Shown here piece by piece: positions 22,401 to 34,236 of a stretch of 64,000 nucleotides of DNA. The notes below the pieces were generated by a model that was given only the letters and a program-made list of their open reading frames with translations, was not told where the DNA came from and made no database searches. Position 1 is the stretch's first letter. Every line of letters starts with the position of its first letter. The position numbers and the translations under genes are program-made. Origin of the DNA: Cymodocea nodosa (taxonomy: Eukaryota; Streptophyta; Magnoliopsida; Alismatales; Cymodoceaceae); contig CM072340.1 in assembly GCA_036874045.1 (NCBI GenBank), positions 20,387,001 to 20,451,000 on the forward strand, read 5' to 3'.

Positions 22401-24930
22401 AAATACAAAAGGTTATAAATTAAATAGAACACATTGCCGCTAAAATAAATGGTGAACACAACAAACGTTTTATTTTTTGCCAGAAATATTTTTTAAAAAA
22501 GAACAATGCTATAAATTAACAAATAGGAACAGGGAAGGGAATAAAGGGTTCCAGCCCTTCTTTCATGGTAAATATCATTGCATGATCATATTTTTGGAAA
22601 ATAGCTATTTGAAAGTGAATAGAAACCTCATATAGTTACGGAATTGAATTTATTATTGCATATTCTGACCTTTTTAGAAGATCTCTGTGATTTCTGCAAG
22701 ACAGGAGCATGGCCTGCCTCTACAATAGTGCTTGAAGAGGGCATTTCTTTTGTTTCATATATATTGTCTGCAGTTTCAACTTTTCTACCAATTTCCTTTT
22801 CTTTTTCAATTTGGAATACTTTATTAACCAAAGGTAAAGCAGAAAACACTTGGGTTTCAACTTTCCCAGCATGTTCGACATTTTGATTATTGGCTTCTAG
22901 TGTAATCTCCTTACTCATTGTTTGTCCAACTTGAATCTGAGAAAAGGAAGATTCCTCACCTTCACCATCTGTCATATCATGTTCAAGTTCACCTGATAAA
23001 ACTGGTGTGTCATCATACCAGGAAAATTCAACACCATCATTGGCAGGGTTCTGAAATTCTCCAAAGTGTATTTGATCATTGCTGTTATCTTCGTATTCAT
23101 CCATGTAGTTTGCATGATCTTCATTATAGATATTCTTTTGACTTTCACTTCCATTTTGATATAGAAAAGAATTTTGATGAAGCAAGCCCTTCTTCTTAAA
23201 GTGGGCCTCAAAATAAGCTTTCTTTTTATTAACCGAACCTGGTTTAGAATATTTCTCAACCTCCTCTAGGTACCTGTTATGTGAGAAGGATGATCTTTTC
23301 TCCCAAGACAAGGGTTCTACCTCAAACCTTCCAAATGATATAGAACCAGAAGATAGACATTCAGCCTGTCAAAGCTCCAGATAATCAGATCATTTTGAAA
23401 TTATACAAAATCAATGATTACTGCTTCTCAGACTGACATCTTTTTCTAAAAATAATGACATAAAAACATCATTTTTGATTGGTATGCACCAAAAAAAAAC
23501 CCTATTTGCAAGTCAAAACCAGAGATAATCAGACTAATCTAACTATCTTACACAAAACAACATGCACTATGGCTTACCTTTTGCAAAATAAATTCAAAAA
23601 GAAGTGCCAGACTTCCAAGAAGTTCAAATTTCCAAAAGCCTCATTGATGGATAACAATACGATGGACATTATTTTGATGATGTGAAAAATTACTTATTGA
23701 TAACAAAACACAATTACATTGTACATTTTTGTGCATTAAGTCAATGTTTTTGATAATAGAATTAAGCCTTGTGGAAAGTCTCTTTGGAGACATCTGATAA
23801 GCCTATGTGGAAAAATTTTGTAAAAGCGTCAAAAGTTTAGTTTGCACAGTTCAAGATCTTTAAAACTGAAACATGATGATATTACTCAACAAACCCCATG
23901 ACAAGGTCATAAACTCTTTAATGACAAACAACAATCTGGATTGTTGACACAAAGTGTATTACAGTAAACTTCAGCAATGAACAAACTTTAAGACAAGTTC
24001 AAAGGATTAGAATTCAGGTTTCAATATAATAAAGAAAAAATGACTTGCCCTTGTACAGAGTTGGTAGGAAGGAAAAGCACTTCATAAACAAAGCACAGGC
24101 AAGATAAAATTGGAATATATGAATATGTTAAAATTCATTGGCTAGTGGTTACAGTGTACCAAAAATTTAAAACTTAAATGAACTGAATCATTTTATGGAT
24201 TAGTTTGATTTAGTGGTATTATACAATTCTGTTTGGTTTTTCGTTTCTAGAACCAATGGGAATGATTTAATTCTTGGTTTTTAATATGGTTAACCAAATT
24301 GGAACTTTAACCAATATATTTATAAATACTATATACAATCCATAATTATGCTATGTGGACTTTGTATTTGACCACTGGATATTCTATTTTAATCTTCAAC
24401 TTTCATTCTTACCTTAAGAAATGCCAGTGTGGTGCAAGAATGTTAGTCATAAATTTATTAGATGCTTTCTTTCATTCTTTCTATTTTATTCAACAAAATA
24501 TGTTTGGGATGGAAATATGAAGCCTTCACTGTTATACTTGTAAGGATTATCTTTAGATTTTATGTTGACAAATATGTTTTGGATGGAAACATGGACATAT
24601 TTATGTTAATTTTATTTGCTAAAAATACAAATTGAGTCATACTTTAATTTAAGGTGAGAATAAAAAATAACCAATTTTTTAATAGTTTGATTCTATTCGG
24701 GGTATTGGGATACACATGGCTCAGTTCCAAATTTTTAGAATCAATGGCTATAATTTGATTTATAGTTTAAATGAAGCATGTACACCGCTAATTGGTTCAG
24801 ATTACTTGCTCGAGACAATGATATTTGAACTACATAAAACCACTTGGATAGTCCCCATTGATTTAAAAAAGACAATGAGTCAGATGCAAACCTGAAAAGC
24901 ACTGCGATCGTCGATTTCACCAGCCATCAT
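19407..24930 (-). CDS. WVD2-like (TPX2 domain) microtubule-associated protein, eight exons
   Basis: Binds and organises microtubules; WVD2/WDL proteins are plant TPX2-family members. Exons (minus): 24930-24892, 23365-22670, 22390-22154, 21860-21820, 21731-21648, 21574-21496, 20757-20647 and 19763-19407, all GT-AG and phase-compatible, 547 residues. Exon 2 opens with AECLSSGSISFGRFEVEPLS and WEKRSSFSHNRYLEEVEKYS, the block typical of the WVD2-like 7 type. Exon 7 is the TPX2 core: EDIEVAMKQFRKSLNFKATT. Exon 8 uses an acceptor after CATGAAG; the alternative TTGCAG acceptor 13 bases later leads to a stop within 12 codons. The first half of the TPX2 helix (exons 5-6) is divergent, lacking the usual ERAxKRKEF block. 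A 5' UTR intron probably ends at 24967. Exons 4-6 and the C-terminal end are the least certain. Confidence 0.88.
19873..20222 (-). repeat. two diverged direct repeats inside intron 7 of the WVD2-like gene
   Basis: A unit near 19873-20005 and a related one near 20101-20222 share blocks such as GATGAAGAATGAGTTGATAT with similar order of flanking words. They probably derive from a transposon fragment. Similar AT-rich words recur around 21100-21340 in intron 6. Confidence 0.55.
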
Positions 24931-27900
24931 GGCCAATAAAAACACTAGCAGCTATAAATATGGCCCCTGGAAAGACGAAACCAAACATTCAATATAGTGA
25001 GATCTACAAGAATTTACATGATATCTATAGAAATTATATCGATCTTATTCGACTCTCAGTAACAGCTATAAACAACATAACACAGTCTACTACTACATTG
25101 TATCATTCCCGCTCCCCGGACGCAGAATAGCACCGTTGATCTTTTTATAAGCTGATTACCAAAACTTCATGAAAAGGAAAAAAGCATTTTTTCGTCAAGA
25201 AATACCGCATTCACTACATGAGTACATGTAAACGGTACAAAGTATAAAGGTCCACAGCCCATGCCAACCCAGAGACAGTGAAGAGGAAGAGGAAGAAGAA
25301 GAAAGGACCAAAACAGAACAAAAGCAACAGGAAACTACAGCAACGACGAAAAAAAGCGAATGAACTGGAGAATTGAAGAAAAAAAAACCTGAATTTATAG
25401 GAACACCCTGCAATCCGGCATCGGAGATAGATCCCGACGATTTCGCTGCCGGTCACTTCGATAGAGTCCTCGCCATCTGACCTCCGACACCGCAGTCAGC
25501 TCCACTGCCTAGCCCGATCCGGTGCGTTCCAGATCTCCCTCGGTTGAGGAGAGAAACAAAGAGTACAAGCAGACGAGATAGGGAAGAAAGTACAGGTTGG
25601 GGGTGGTGGGAGGACGAGCAAGTTTCTGTTTTCTTCGTTTCAGTTCTGTCCTGGTTTTTGTCTCCAATCCCGCCGAAGTAACGGCGCAGATAGCGGACGT
25701 TTTGACGACGTCGCCAGGTGTTGACGGAGTAGTCCACGGTAACGGTGACGGAGCCCAGCAAGTTGCCAGGCCGTGGCCCGTGGAACGGAACGGACATGTC
25801 GGAAATGGTCCGAGAAAAACGTCGATAAATTTTTTTTACCGTCGATATTTAAAAATAATATATTAAATTTATTTTTAATATGCCAGTCCTAAATCAACTT
25901 GTTGCTTTTGAATCGTGCTACTGTTCTCTACGTAAATTGTATATTTAATTTCGTCAAATAATATATTAAAATAAAATTTGATATATTATCTTAAGTATTT
26001 ATAAAAAATATTGTGAATGTCTATAATAAAAATAGTCTCGTATATATGTTAATTTTTATTAAGATTGGTTAATTTATTTGTTTTATTTTTTAACATTATT
26101 AAATATTATTCTTAACATATGGAAGGGTAAAAAATGGGTAATCACAGGACAGATATATGTCTTTATCTAAATAGCAATATACCTCTATGTGCCCTGTTTA
26201 CCCGTCATTCATATACACCAATTGGGCTGTTATCTTAAGATCAGTTCTTTGAATATTTTTAAAAAATATTCCTATCTATTATAAAATCTTTCGGCTAAGT
26301 TATATAAATTTAAATATTTTTTATAATGTTTTGATTAGTTAATTTTAAGTTTACTTTTATTTTATTTTATTTTAATTAATTCTCACTCTTGAATGGCTAA
26401 CCTGGACATTCCCATCCTTTTTTTAATTAATTTGATAATTTTTTACGGGAGCATTTCACGTGACGTGATCGAAGAATGCAATGCCGACAACGCACGGAGC
26501 AATTGGCCTTTTTTTTTTTCTTTTTTCTTTTTTTTTGCTAATGCGACGAAAGCATAGATTAACAGAAATAAAAGTTAACCCAATTATTCCGCCACAATGT
26601 TTAAACACAGAAAAAAAAAAAAAAAACAAGAAAGAAAATCGTAATTATTTTCTTATCATTTGATTTCATCTCTTTATACGTGGAAAATGGAGTTGACAAA
26701 TCAGTAACGACATCAGCATTAAATGATGTAATTAACATTGCGATCCATTTTGATTAAACTTCTTTAACGATATATACACTCAAATTTATAACAAATTTTT
26801 GCTAACAGAAAAATAATTAAGTTAATAAAATAATTAAATATCATGCAAAATATTCTTAACCGACAAATATTACACTACAATGAACAAATCCGAATAAATG
26901 AAATCACAGTGGCATTCCAAACCATGGGATTATACTATTGTAAAACATTTTTTGAATGACAAAAAGTTCTTAATTTCCACCTTTTCATGCTAACGAAGCA
27001 ATCGTCGTGGTGTGGCGTAGAAACGAGGCGGACCAGGATGCCGCCGATGGGACGTTGCCTGAAAGAAGGGGCAAATCTGTGACACGATGGCGCTTTCAAG
27101 TCGTTGGCGGTGGTAAAAGACAGACGAGACGTGATCGGAAGACAAAAAAACACCAGACATCACTGCTATCTGCTAAGGAGAAAGGTAATAAAATTCGGCA
27201 GGTCGTTTCCTTGCCTGCTTTCTGAGTAAAAGAAACAGGATAGCACATTCGGTTCGTTGATAACCCACCTGTCGTTCAATCCGAATTGTTGAACTTGTGA
27301 TCGAAAAGGTCCTCGTCTTGTTGACGTAATTTAATGCCATTAATGCCAGCTCGTATTGAGGTGACCGAGGGGAGAACGGCGGGAAAAGAATGATTGGGAC
27401 ACAACAACTGAATCAAACCATACGCTGTTTTTTAACCCAAGTACTAAATAAAAATATTAATACTAATATGTATGTATATATAATATATTAATGTTAGTAT
27501 TAATAAGTATATAGATATATATATGGGCTTTCAATTCCACCGTCAGGTTTTGTCGGTTTGACTAAATTTTTTTGGTTGGATCGAGCGTTTCCCTTGTGCA
27601 CTTGGATTGTCCACTCTAGCCTAGTAGACTTTGGCAATTGCACTAACCCTTTCAATCGATGTACTAGCTTCAATTGACGTTGGATGATATATCCTAACAG
27701 AAATGATATATCTCTAGGCATCGGATTAACTAGCATGACAAAATGTGAATTTGAATTGATTTCTTTCTTTCTTTCTTTATTTCTTTCTTTTTTTAAAAAA
27801 AAAATATATATATTTTTTAACTGATTATAATAGGAAAGCGATTAACTATATATATTCTTAATCTTAGAAAAGAAAATTGGAGAGAGTAATTACATTTTTT

Positions 27901-28059
27901 TAGCTCTAAAAATTATGTTACCTTAAAATATATTGATCACGAAGATTATATTAAAATAAATATATTACGTATAACATTTATTACATTTCTAACCGCATTA
28001 ATTTTCCCGTATTTTTTTTTTTTAAAAGAAAAAAAAAAAAAGACCTACACGCATTCGTC
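24931..28059. other. intergenic region with probable 5' leader of the WVD2-like gene
   Basis: 24931-25830 carries a GC-rich part (about 25430-25800) that likely holds the first untranslated exon and promoter of the minus-strand WVD2-like gene. 25830-27000 and 27240-28059 are AT-rich. A short frame at 27007-27225 (+) is basic and unrecognised. An imperfect inverted repeat (AATATTAATACTAATA against TATTAATGTTAGTATTAAT) sits near 27453-27504. No gene is supported. Confidence 0.5.
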
Positions 28060-29254
28060 TCATGGCTTGGAGGAGCTGCGGAGGAAAGAGCCGGTCTTTG
28101 CGATCTCCCTGAGGGGCTTGTCGGTGAACCTGACGAGGTTGTAGGCAAGCGCGCCGAGGACGGTGCCGATGGGTGGCCCGAGGATGTACGCCCAGATGCC
28201 CTTGTAGTTGTGCATCACGATGGCAGGTCCCAGGCTCCTAGCCGGATTCATGGACGCACCGGAGATCGGCCTGTACGTACAGTTTTAACCAATGAATGAA
28301 TGGATCCATCTTTATCTTCTCCTTGGAGAGGAAATCAACTAATCAACGAGACGGGAAAAAAGTGAATATTAATTAGCCACCCGGCGACGAAAACGTTAAG
28401 CGTGATCGTGGATCCAACGGCAAGTCCGGCGAGTTCTCCGATCTGCGGGAATTTAGGATGAGGATTTCAATTAATGCAACCGTATATATATATATATAGA
28501 TAGATAGATAGATAGATATGCTTACAGCTCTTGTGTCCGTTGCGACGCCGGATATGACGAACATGAGGAGGAAAGAGATGATGATCTCAAGGACGAAGGA
28601 CTGGAGAGTTGTGCCGGCGGGGGTGGTTCCGTAGAAATGCTGAGGCTTCGTTCTCAGCAGCATGGACAGCGATGCGCTTGCGAGAATGGAGCCCAGCATC
28701 TGAGCACCAATGTAGAACGGCACCTGCATGCGCATCGTATCATTATATGTGTATATCAAATAATAAACAGCAACGTACACATATATATAGATTGATGATT
28801 AACGGGCGGTTACATTTGGGATTAATACCTGCTTGTAGGGGAAGCGGCGGAACAAGGCGAAGGAAAGGGTGACGGCGGGATTGAAGTGCGCGCCGGAGAT
28901 GTGGCCGATGGAGTACACCATGACCAACACGATCAACCCCCAGGTGATGGAAATGCCCGGGAATGTTACGGACCCGTACATCTTATTCACCGCCACCGAC
29001 CCGCACCCTGCGAATATCACGAAGTAGGTGCCGATCACCTCCGCCACCACCTGCGACGTCGACGACCGTCATCACGTCGGCACCTCCGAACAGAATCAGG
29101 GGACTTGGGATGATTTTTGGGTTTGCTTGTGTACCTTTTGCATGAGTTGGACCGTGGATGAGGACGTGCAGAAGGTGTTGCCATCGTCGTTGTCTCTTGC
29201 GCCGGCGGAGCAACCGCCCTCCTCCACCATCCGATCCGGCCTCCTCGATGTCAT
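28060..29254 (-). CDS. NIP1: NOD26-like intrinsic protein, subgroup I aquaporin (NIP1 type)
   Basis: Membrane channel for water and small uncharged solutes; NIP group I members conduct glycerol, ammonia or arsenite. Exons (minus): 29254-29135, 29050-28829, 28723-28526, 28442-28381 and 28270-28060, phases 0, 0, 0, 2, giving 270 residues, the usual size. Both pore motifs are intact: HFNPAVT (NPA 97-99, exon 2) and SMNPARSLGPA (NPA 209-211, exon 5). The aromatic/arginine filter reads W77, V197, A206, R212, the W-V-A-R set of NIP group I. Cytosolic N-terminus is about 40 residues and rich in Ser/Thr/Asp. The C-terminus holds a serine cluster (KTGSFLRSSS), the region where nodulin-26 is phosphorylated. 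Intron 3 has a TATA/GATA microsatellite. A TATA run at 29347-29358 fits the promoter. Confidence 0.96.
28483..28518 (-). repeat. TA/GATA microsatellite in NIP intron 3
   Basis: A (TA)n run followed by about six TAGA units on the plus strand, within the intron between exons 3 and 4 of the NIP gene. Confidence 0.9.
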
Positions 29255-29346
29255 CTCTATCAAGATCGAGACCAAAATGTTTCTGACCAGATTTCTTCTC
29301 CTCCAACTTTCTCTCTCTTCTTCTTCTGCTACTCCTGCTAGTACCA

Positions 29347-29358
29347 CATATATATATA
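29347..29358 (-). promoter_or_regulatory. TATA element of the NIP gene
   Basis: A TATATATATAT run about 95 bases upstream of the NIP start codon, with CT/GA-rich leader sequence between. It may equally be a simple repeat, so moderate confidence. Confidence 0.45.
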
Positions 29359-30744
29359 CCCACCCTTATTGCCTGGTACAAATTAATTTGGGAAGAAGAA
29401 AGAGTTTAATTAATCGGTGGAGAAAAAAGAGAAATCGATTTGAGCGACATTTGCTGGAGACAGGTGGAAGATTGGGCTATAAATGGAGAGTACGGGAGGT
29501 GTTCATGCATGGAGGCAAAGATCGGATGCCAATTAATCTCTAAAACTGAGCTACAGAATCGCGTCCAGTGTTCAAGTTTTGATATTATCCGGTGTGTTTT
29601 CCATGGAATCGACATTATACGGTAGGAATCATATATATATAGGATGGTAAACCAACAAAAGCACGGAGAATTGCTGATTAATTTTCCATCGAATGCGTAA
29701 CTATTTTACATGACTGCAAATTAACAGGTTAATCCTAATTAAACGGATAAATAAAAATATCTCTACCCATATATGTCCGTATTAAATGAGAAGGGATGGT
29801 GGTCGTGCCTCAAATTTCTGAAAATCTCTACGATATTTGTGAGAAAATTTGCATATAAGAAAGCTTCGTACGAGGCCGAAGATACCCGTCATAGGTAATA
29901 CTAAAAGAAAATTTTCCATTGCCACTCAAGTTTATATTATAACAAAGTTTAACTTCTATTACAAACATTGTCATTACACAAAATTTCACCATTTTTTGAC
30001 ATGCACAAGTGTCCTTAATTCCCACACCGTCCCAATACCTGATTAAACTTCTGGATCTAAAATAAAATGTAATGAGCTAAACGCCTAATAAGTAAATTTC
30101 AAGTTATCTGTTGTAATTAAATGAAATCACAATAAACCTTAATTAAGCAAAAGTTACTATAATAATCTCTTCAACGTAAATGTAGTAATAAAACTAGAAC
30201 TTACAATACATAGTTAATTCAATTATTAACATCGATAATAATTCTACATCCAAATTTTCACCTTATAGATCATCGTGATCAATACACCATGTGATAAATC
30301 AAAATAAACTCTTGCTTACTTATCTCGTCTTTTTAAAGAAAAACATCTTATCACAGTATGCAGTTTACATTTTTAGGCTGCGTTTCGTACAGTCACATAC
30401 CAACCTTATTATACAGGCCTATGATTTCATGAAAGGTACTTGGTAACCAACATAATTGAAATCTGCACTTGATCAGTTGACGTCAAAAATTACATTTAAT
30501 ATTCAAAGGATTAGAAATAAATACTTGAAAAATATTTACTATCAGCTCATCAAATAAATTCTTCAATTTCTACTCTTGACTTCAAAACCTTGTTCCCTTT
30601 TCCCTTCCTCTTCTTTTTCTCTCCCCCCTTCTCGCTCTTCTCTTCCTCTTCTTTCTCTCTTTCTTTTTTTCTGCGTGTCTTGTAATTTTTTACGTCGGCC
30701 ATGAATCATCTACGAACAGAAAATCATGACAAAGTCAGGTATGG

Positions 30745-31171
30745 ATGAGACGTCTGTTACCGATTCTCATGGAAGCCGTTGACGGTGGAGTAGATTTCGA
30801 TGATCACTTGCTTACCTCTATAAATTTAGAATATAAGAGAGCGAGAAGAGATATGTATCGAAGTCTGCTCACCATTGATCGTCGGAACCCTCAACCCGCC
30901 GGAGGTAATGGCAAGTGGTACTTCCTTCAACTCTGCCACTGCGTGTTATGCTCGAAAGGTGGATGAAGTGCGCGCAGGTGCAAACTATTCTGGTGCCGAC
31001 CTAGTGGAAGGCCATCAAAAGGTGCAAGAAGAATGCATCCGGCTCTCAGTTCATGTCTCGACTGCCGGACAAAGGAGAGAAGCTTCGTCTCCGATTGACG
31101 CTGCTGGAGGGGGAGGTCATCAGAAGAAAAGAACGTAACGGTGCTAAAGCCAAACCACCGGGACGATCTTA
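30745..31171 (+). pseudogene. unrecognised, possibly frameshifted gene fragment
   Basis: Three plus-strand frames follow each other. The first (30745-30966) has FDDHLLTSINLEYKRARRDM. The next (30875-31138) has VDEVRAGANYSGADLVEGHQ. The last reads EKLRLRLTLLEGEVIRRKER up to a stop near 31171. The text looks protein-like but changes frame twice. It could be exons with small introns or a decayed gene. I do not recognise the family. Confidence 0.3.
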
Positions 31172-31179
31172 AAGCTCTG

Positions 31180-31211
<32 letters not shown>

Positions 31212-31552
31212 TGATTTTGTCAGGAAGCTAGCGTGATTGTTTTGTAGATTCGCCTCTCTTTCTCTCTTTTTACATTGTACCAATTAATAATTTGCAGATT
31301 TCCAAGAATACAATTACCAATTGTTTTTTTTTTTTTAAATATTTCTAAGATTTGTCCACATTGGTACGTGTCTTCGTATAACGATAAAGAAATATGTAAT
31401 CGGCGCCGTCATCTTGTGTTACGGTGGTTTGATAATCTAGATATTTATAAACGTAAACAGTTCAACCATTGGTTTTTCTGTTACGTGCAGACACGACGAT
31501 CGTAGGTACGTTTTTCTCTTCTCCCGATATATGGAAAGGAAGATCACAGTTA

Positions 31553-32086
31553 CAGTAGAAAATTAAAATATTTGTATATAAAATTTAAAATGTGTGTATT
31601 TTTTATATAGAATAAAAAATAATAGAAAATTATAGAATGTAAATTAATATATTTATTCATAAAATAAAATTATTAAAATTGATAAATTAAATATTTTTTA
31701 TATTTATTTATAAGATAAAAAATAATAAAATTTATTATAAATAATATAAAATAGAGTCATTTGTAATAATAATTATAATATAAAATATATTTCACACTTC
31801 TTTATTATTTTACATATTTCTCGTAATATCAATTTTCATCTATTAAGAATATAAATAAATTCTATATCAAAATTATATACTATTAATATATTTTGTAATA
31901 ATTTATCTTTTTTATTCTTTTATTTTCTATCGGTTTCAGAAATCAAAATGTGAGAAAATGAAAGAAAAAATTTTCTTTTATATTGAAGGAAAATGGTGAA
32001 ATCTTTTAAAAATTCATTTGATACACAAACATTCAAAAAATGATTAAAATTTTTTCATTATTTTTCTTTCTAAATACCTCCTAAAT
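31553..32086. mobile_element. AT-rich MITE-like element, copy 1
   Basis: Extended similarity, in the same orientation, to the copy at 49910-50560. Both share CAGTAGAAAATTA at the left, a common body (for example TAATATCAATTTTCAT and ATTAATATATTTTGT) and a right part with TACACAAACA and CCCTAAAT/CTCCTAAAT. This copy lacks the outer left segment and is more decayed. No coding capacity. Confidence 0.65.
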
Positions 32087-34236
32087 CGTGAATTTAAATC
32101 GACATGAACATTTTTCTCCTAATAATTAAATTCCTTTCTCTCGATCTCTTCCTCTGCTACTTTTCCTTCCCTCGTTCGGTTTTCGTCTTCTTTTAATTTC
32201 TATTTGGGGAGGGGGGACTCTTTCCCCCTTTCCTCCTTACCGTTTGGTCATCTCTCCGTTGGCTGTCCTTTACCACATTGCAAATCCTTATCTTCGTGTT
32301 AATTGATATTTATTGCTTTCTATCGTTAGGAAAATAGTAGCTCCTCCGATCCATTACATTTAGCGAGGAAATCGGATCTTTAAATAGAAACGAGAAAAAA
32401 GAGAGAGAGTCGAGGTGAGATTTCGGAGTGTTATTGGAACACCGCCGAACATGTTATTCTTTCACGTGTGTTTATGTTTGTTTGTTGTTTTTTTTAAAAA
32501 AAACCATTGCTGGTGATGGGATGGTTATGTAATAGGTAGAAACTCACAATGACACTCCTTAAAATGCTCTCCTTGTCAGCTTAAAAGTGAACACTAGTAA
32601 CTCGTTTCCCGTTATTGATGAATACCTTCCCCTAAAAGGCGCAATGATAAATCCTCCATCTGTGGGGGGAAAAAGTTTGGTATGAAATGGTGCCATCAAA
32701 ATGTTCTATGTGTATTAATTACACACCGCTACTATTTAGAAAAAAAAAGGGAATATTATTGCTTAAGTTAATTGCATTTTGGAATCTGTATACTTCCATT
32801 TGGAAACACATTCAACAATCCATCGATTCTTCATTCCTCCTCGTTGCTCGTTAGGCTCTTGACTTTGAAATGGAACCTAGCACATGCTAAGCTCGTTAAT
32901 TAATTAATCGATCACTAATGCCACTATATTAATTAATGACATTTGAAATTTCCGTTCCACTATGGGGTGCTTATACTTTTGAAAAATGAGAAAAAGGAAG
33001 ATCTAGAAAACATTTTTTAAATTTTTTCTAACGTTTGTGCATCTAAATTTTTTTAAAAAAAAAGTTCATAATTTTCTAACACATAGAAGGTGAAGTTTTC
33101 TGACCTTATATCTTTTGGAATTCATTTTCCACCAAAGGGTTCAATTTAGAGGTGATTAAACTAAGTAATTAGAGTTTAAATTAGAGATCAGGTATTTAAT
33201 TAAGAGATTAAAAATAAGTACATTAAGAATTACCTGGAATATTAAATCAAGTAATGTGAGTAACTTAATTACGTAAAATAAACAACTAAAGATTAAATTA
33301 AATGATTTTCAACTACTTAAATTTTAATTTATAGTATTTTTCATTAAGTACGCAGAAACCTAAATCTCAATTTTTATCATTTCTATCCACTTTCATTATT
33401 TTCTTTTTCCATTATCTTTAAAAAATTTCCTTTCCCTTATTTTTCTTTCACTTACACAAACGAACTTTTCAGACAAAACATTTAAAAGAGAAAGTCCAAT
33501 TATTGAAGCTCAATCAATTATTCTTTCCACGATAAATTCCACTTGTAGAGGTTCATGGATCCCTTTAGGCTCTTTTCATGCACAGGAAATAATATATTAT
33601 TTTTAAAAACTATAATTCGAAATTTCTACCCGTCATTCGTCGCAGCCACCAATACCATCCCTTCTTTCTGATCATGTTTCTCTCTTTCTCTGTGTCGGTC
33701 CTTGTTTCGTTTCCCACTGCCTACTCCCACCACGTGTAGGGTCCGTGATGGACTCTTCTTCTCTTTTAATCGTGTGAGTCGCTAGCATCCGCTGCCATTG
33801 TCCGAAGCTTCCGTCGGCCGGTCAGCGGTGCTGTGTTTGCTTTCGTTCTTGTCGTTTAGAATTGTTCTGATATCTTCTGTTTGCAATGTACAATTTGGTA
33901 GTATTCTTGCTTATGCTTGGTGATTGTTTAATATCAAAAATAATAGAGCTGATTAACTACGGACGGAGCACGTCGCTCACCCTCAAAATTTATTCTCTTA
34001 CAACAGCAACAGCATATGCAGGAATATTTTTACACGTCGGCTGGTAAATTAAACATCACACAAATTGGTAAAAAAAAAAAAAACATACACATGCACACCG
34101 GTCACTAGTTACCACCCACTCCGGTGGCCTGGACTGGCACCTTCCGCTCGCTTGTTTATTCTCGGACGTAGCAGAGAATCCAAGTCAAAATGAAACCAAC
34201 ACAGCAGAGATTGAGGTAGAGGTACGTACGTAGTCA

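Larger units (their letters stand above)
29360..34236. other. long intergenic region with MITE copy and an unresolved frame cluster
   Basis: AT-rich overall. Holds the frame cluster at 30745-31171, a (TTA)n run at about 31182-31211 and a MITE-like copy at 31553-32086, listed separately. 32100-34236 shows no gene; a somewhat GC-richer patch at 33640-33860 contains a G-box (CCACGTGT) but no usable frame. Confidence 0.5.

Noticed and set aside
28609-29543. Plus-strand frames up to 171 aa
   Set aside because: They overlay NIP aquaporin exons on the minus strand; GC-rich antisense shadows.
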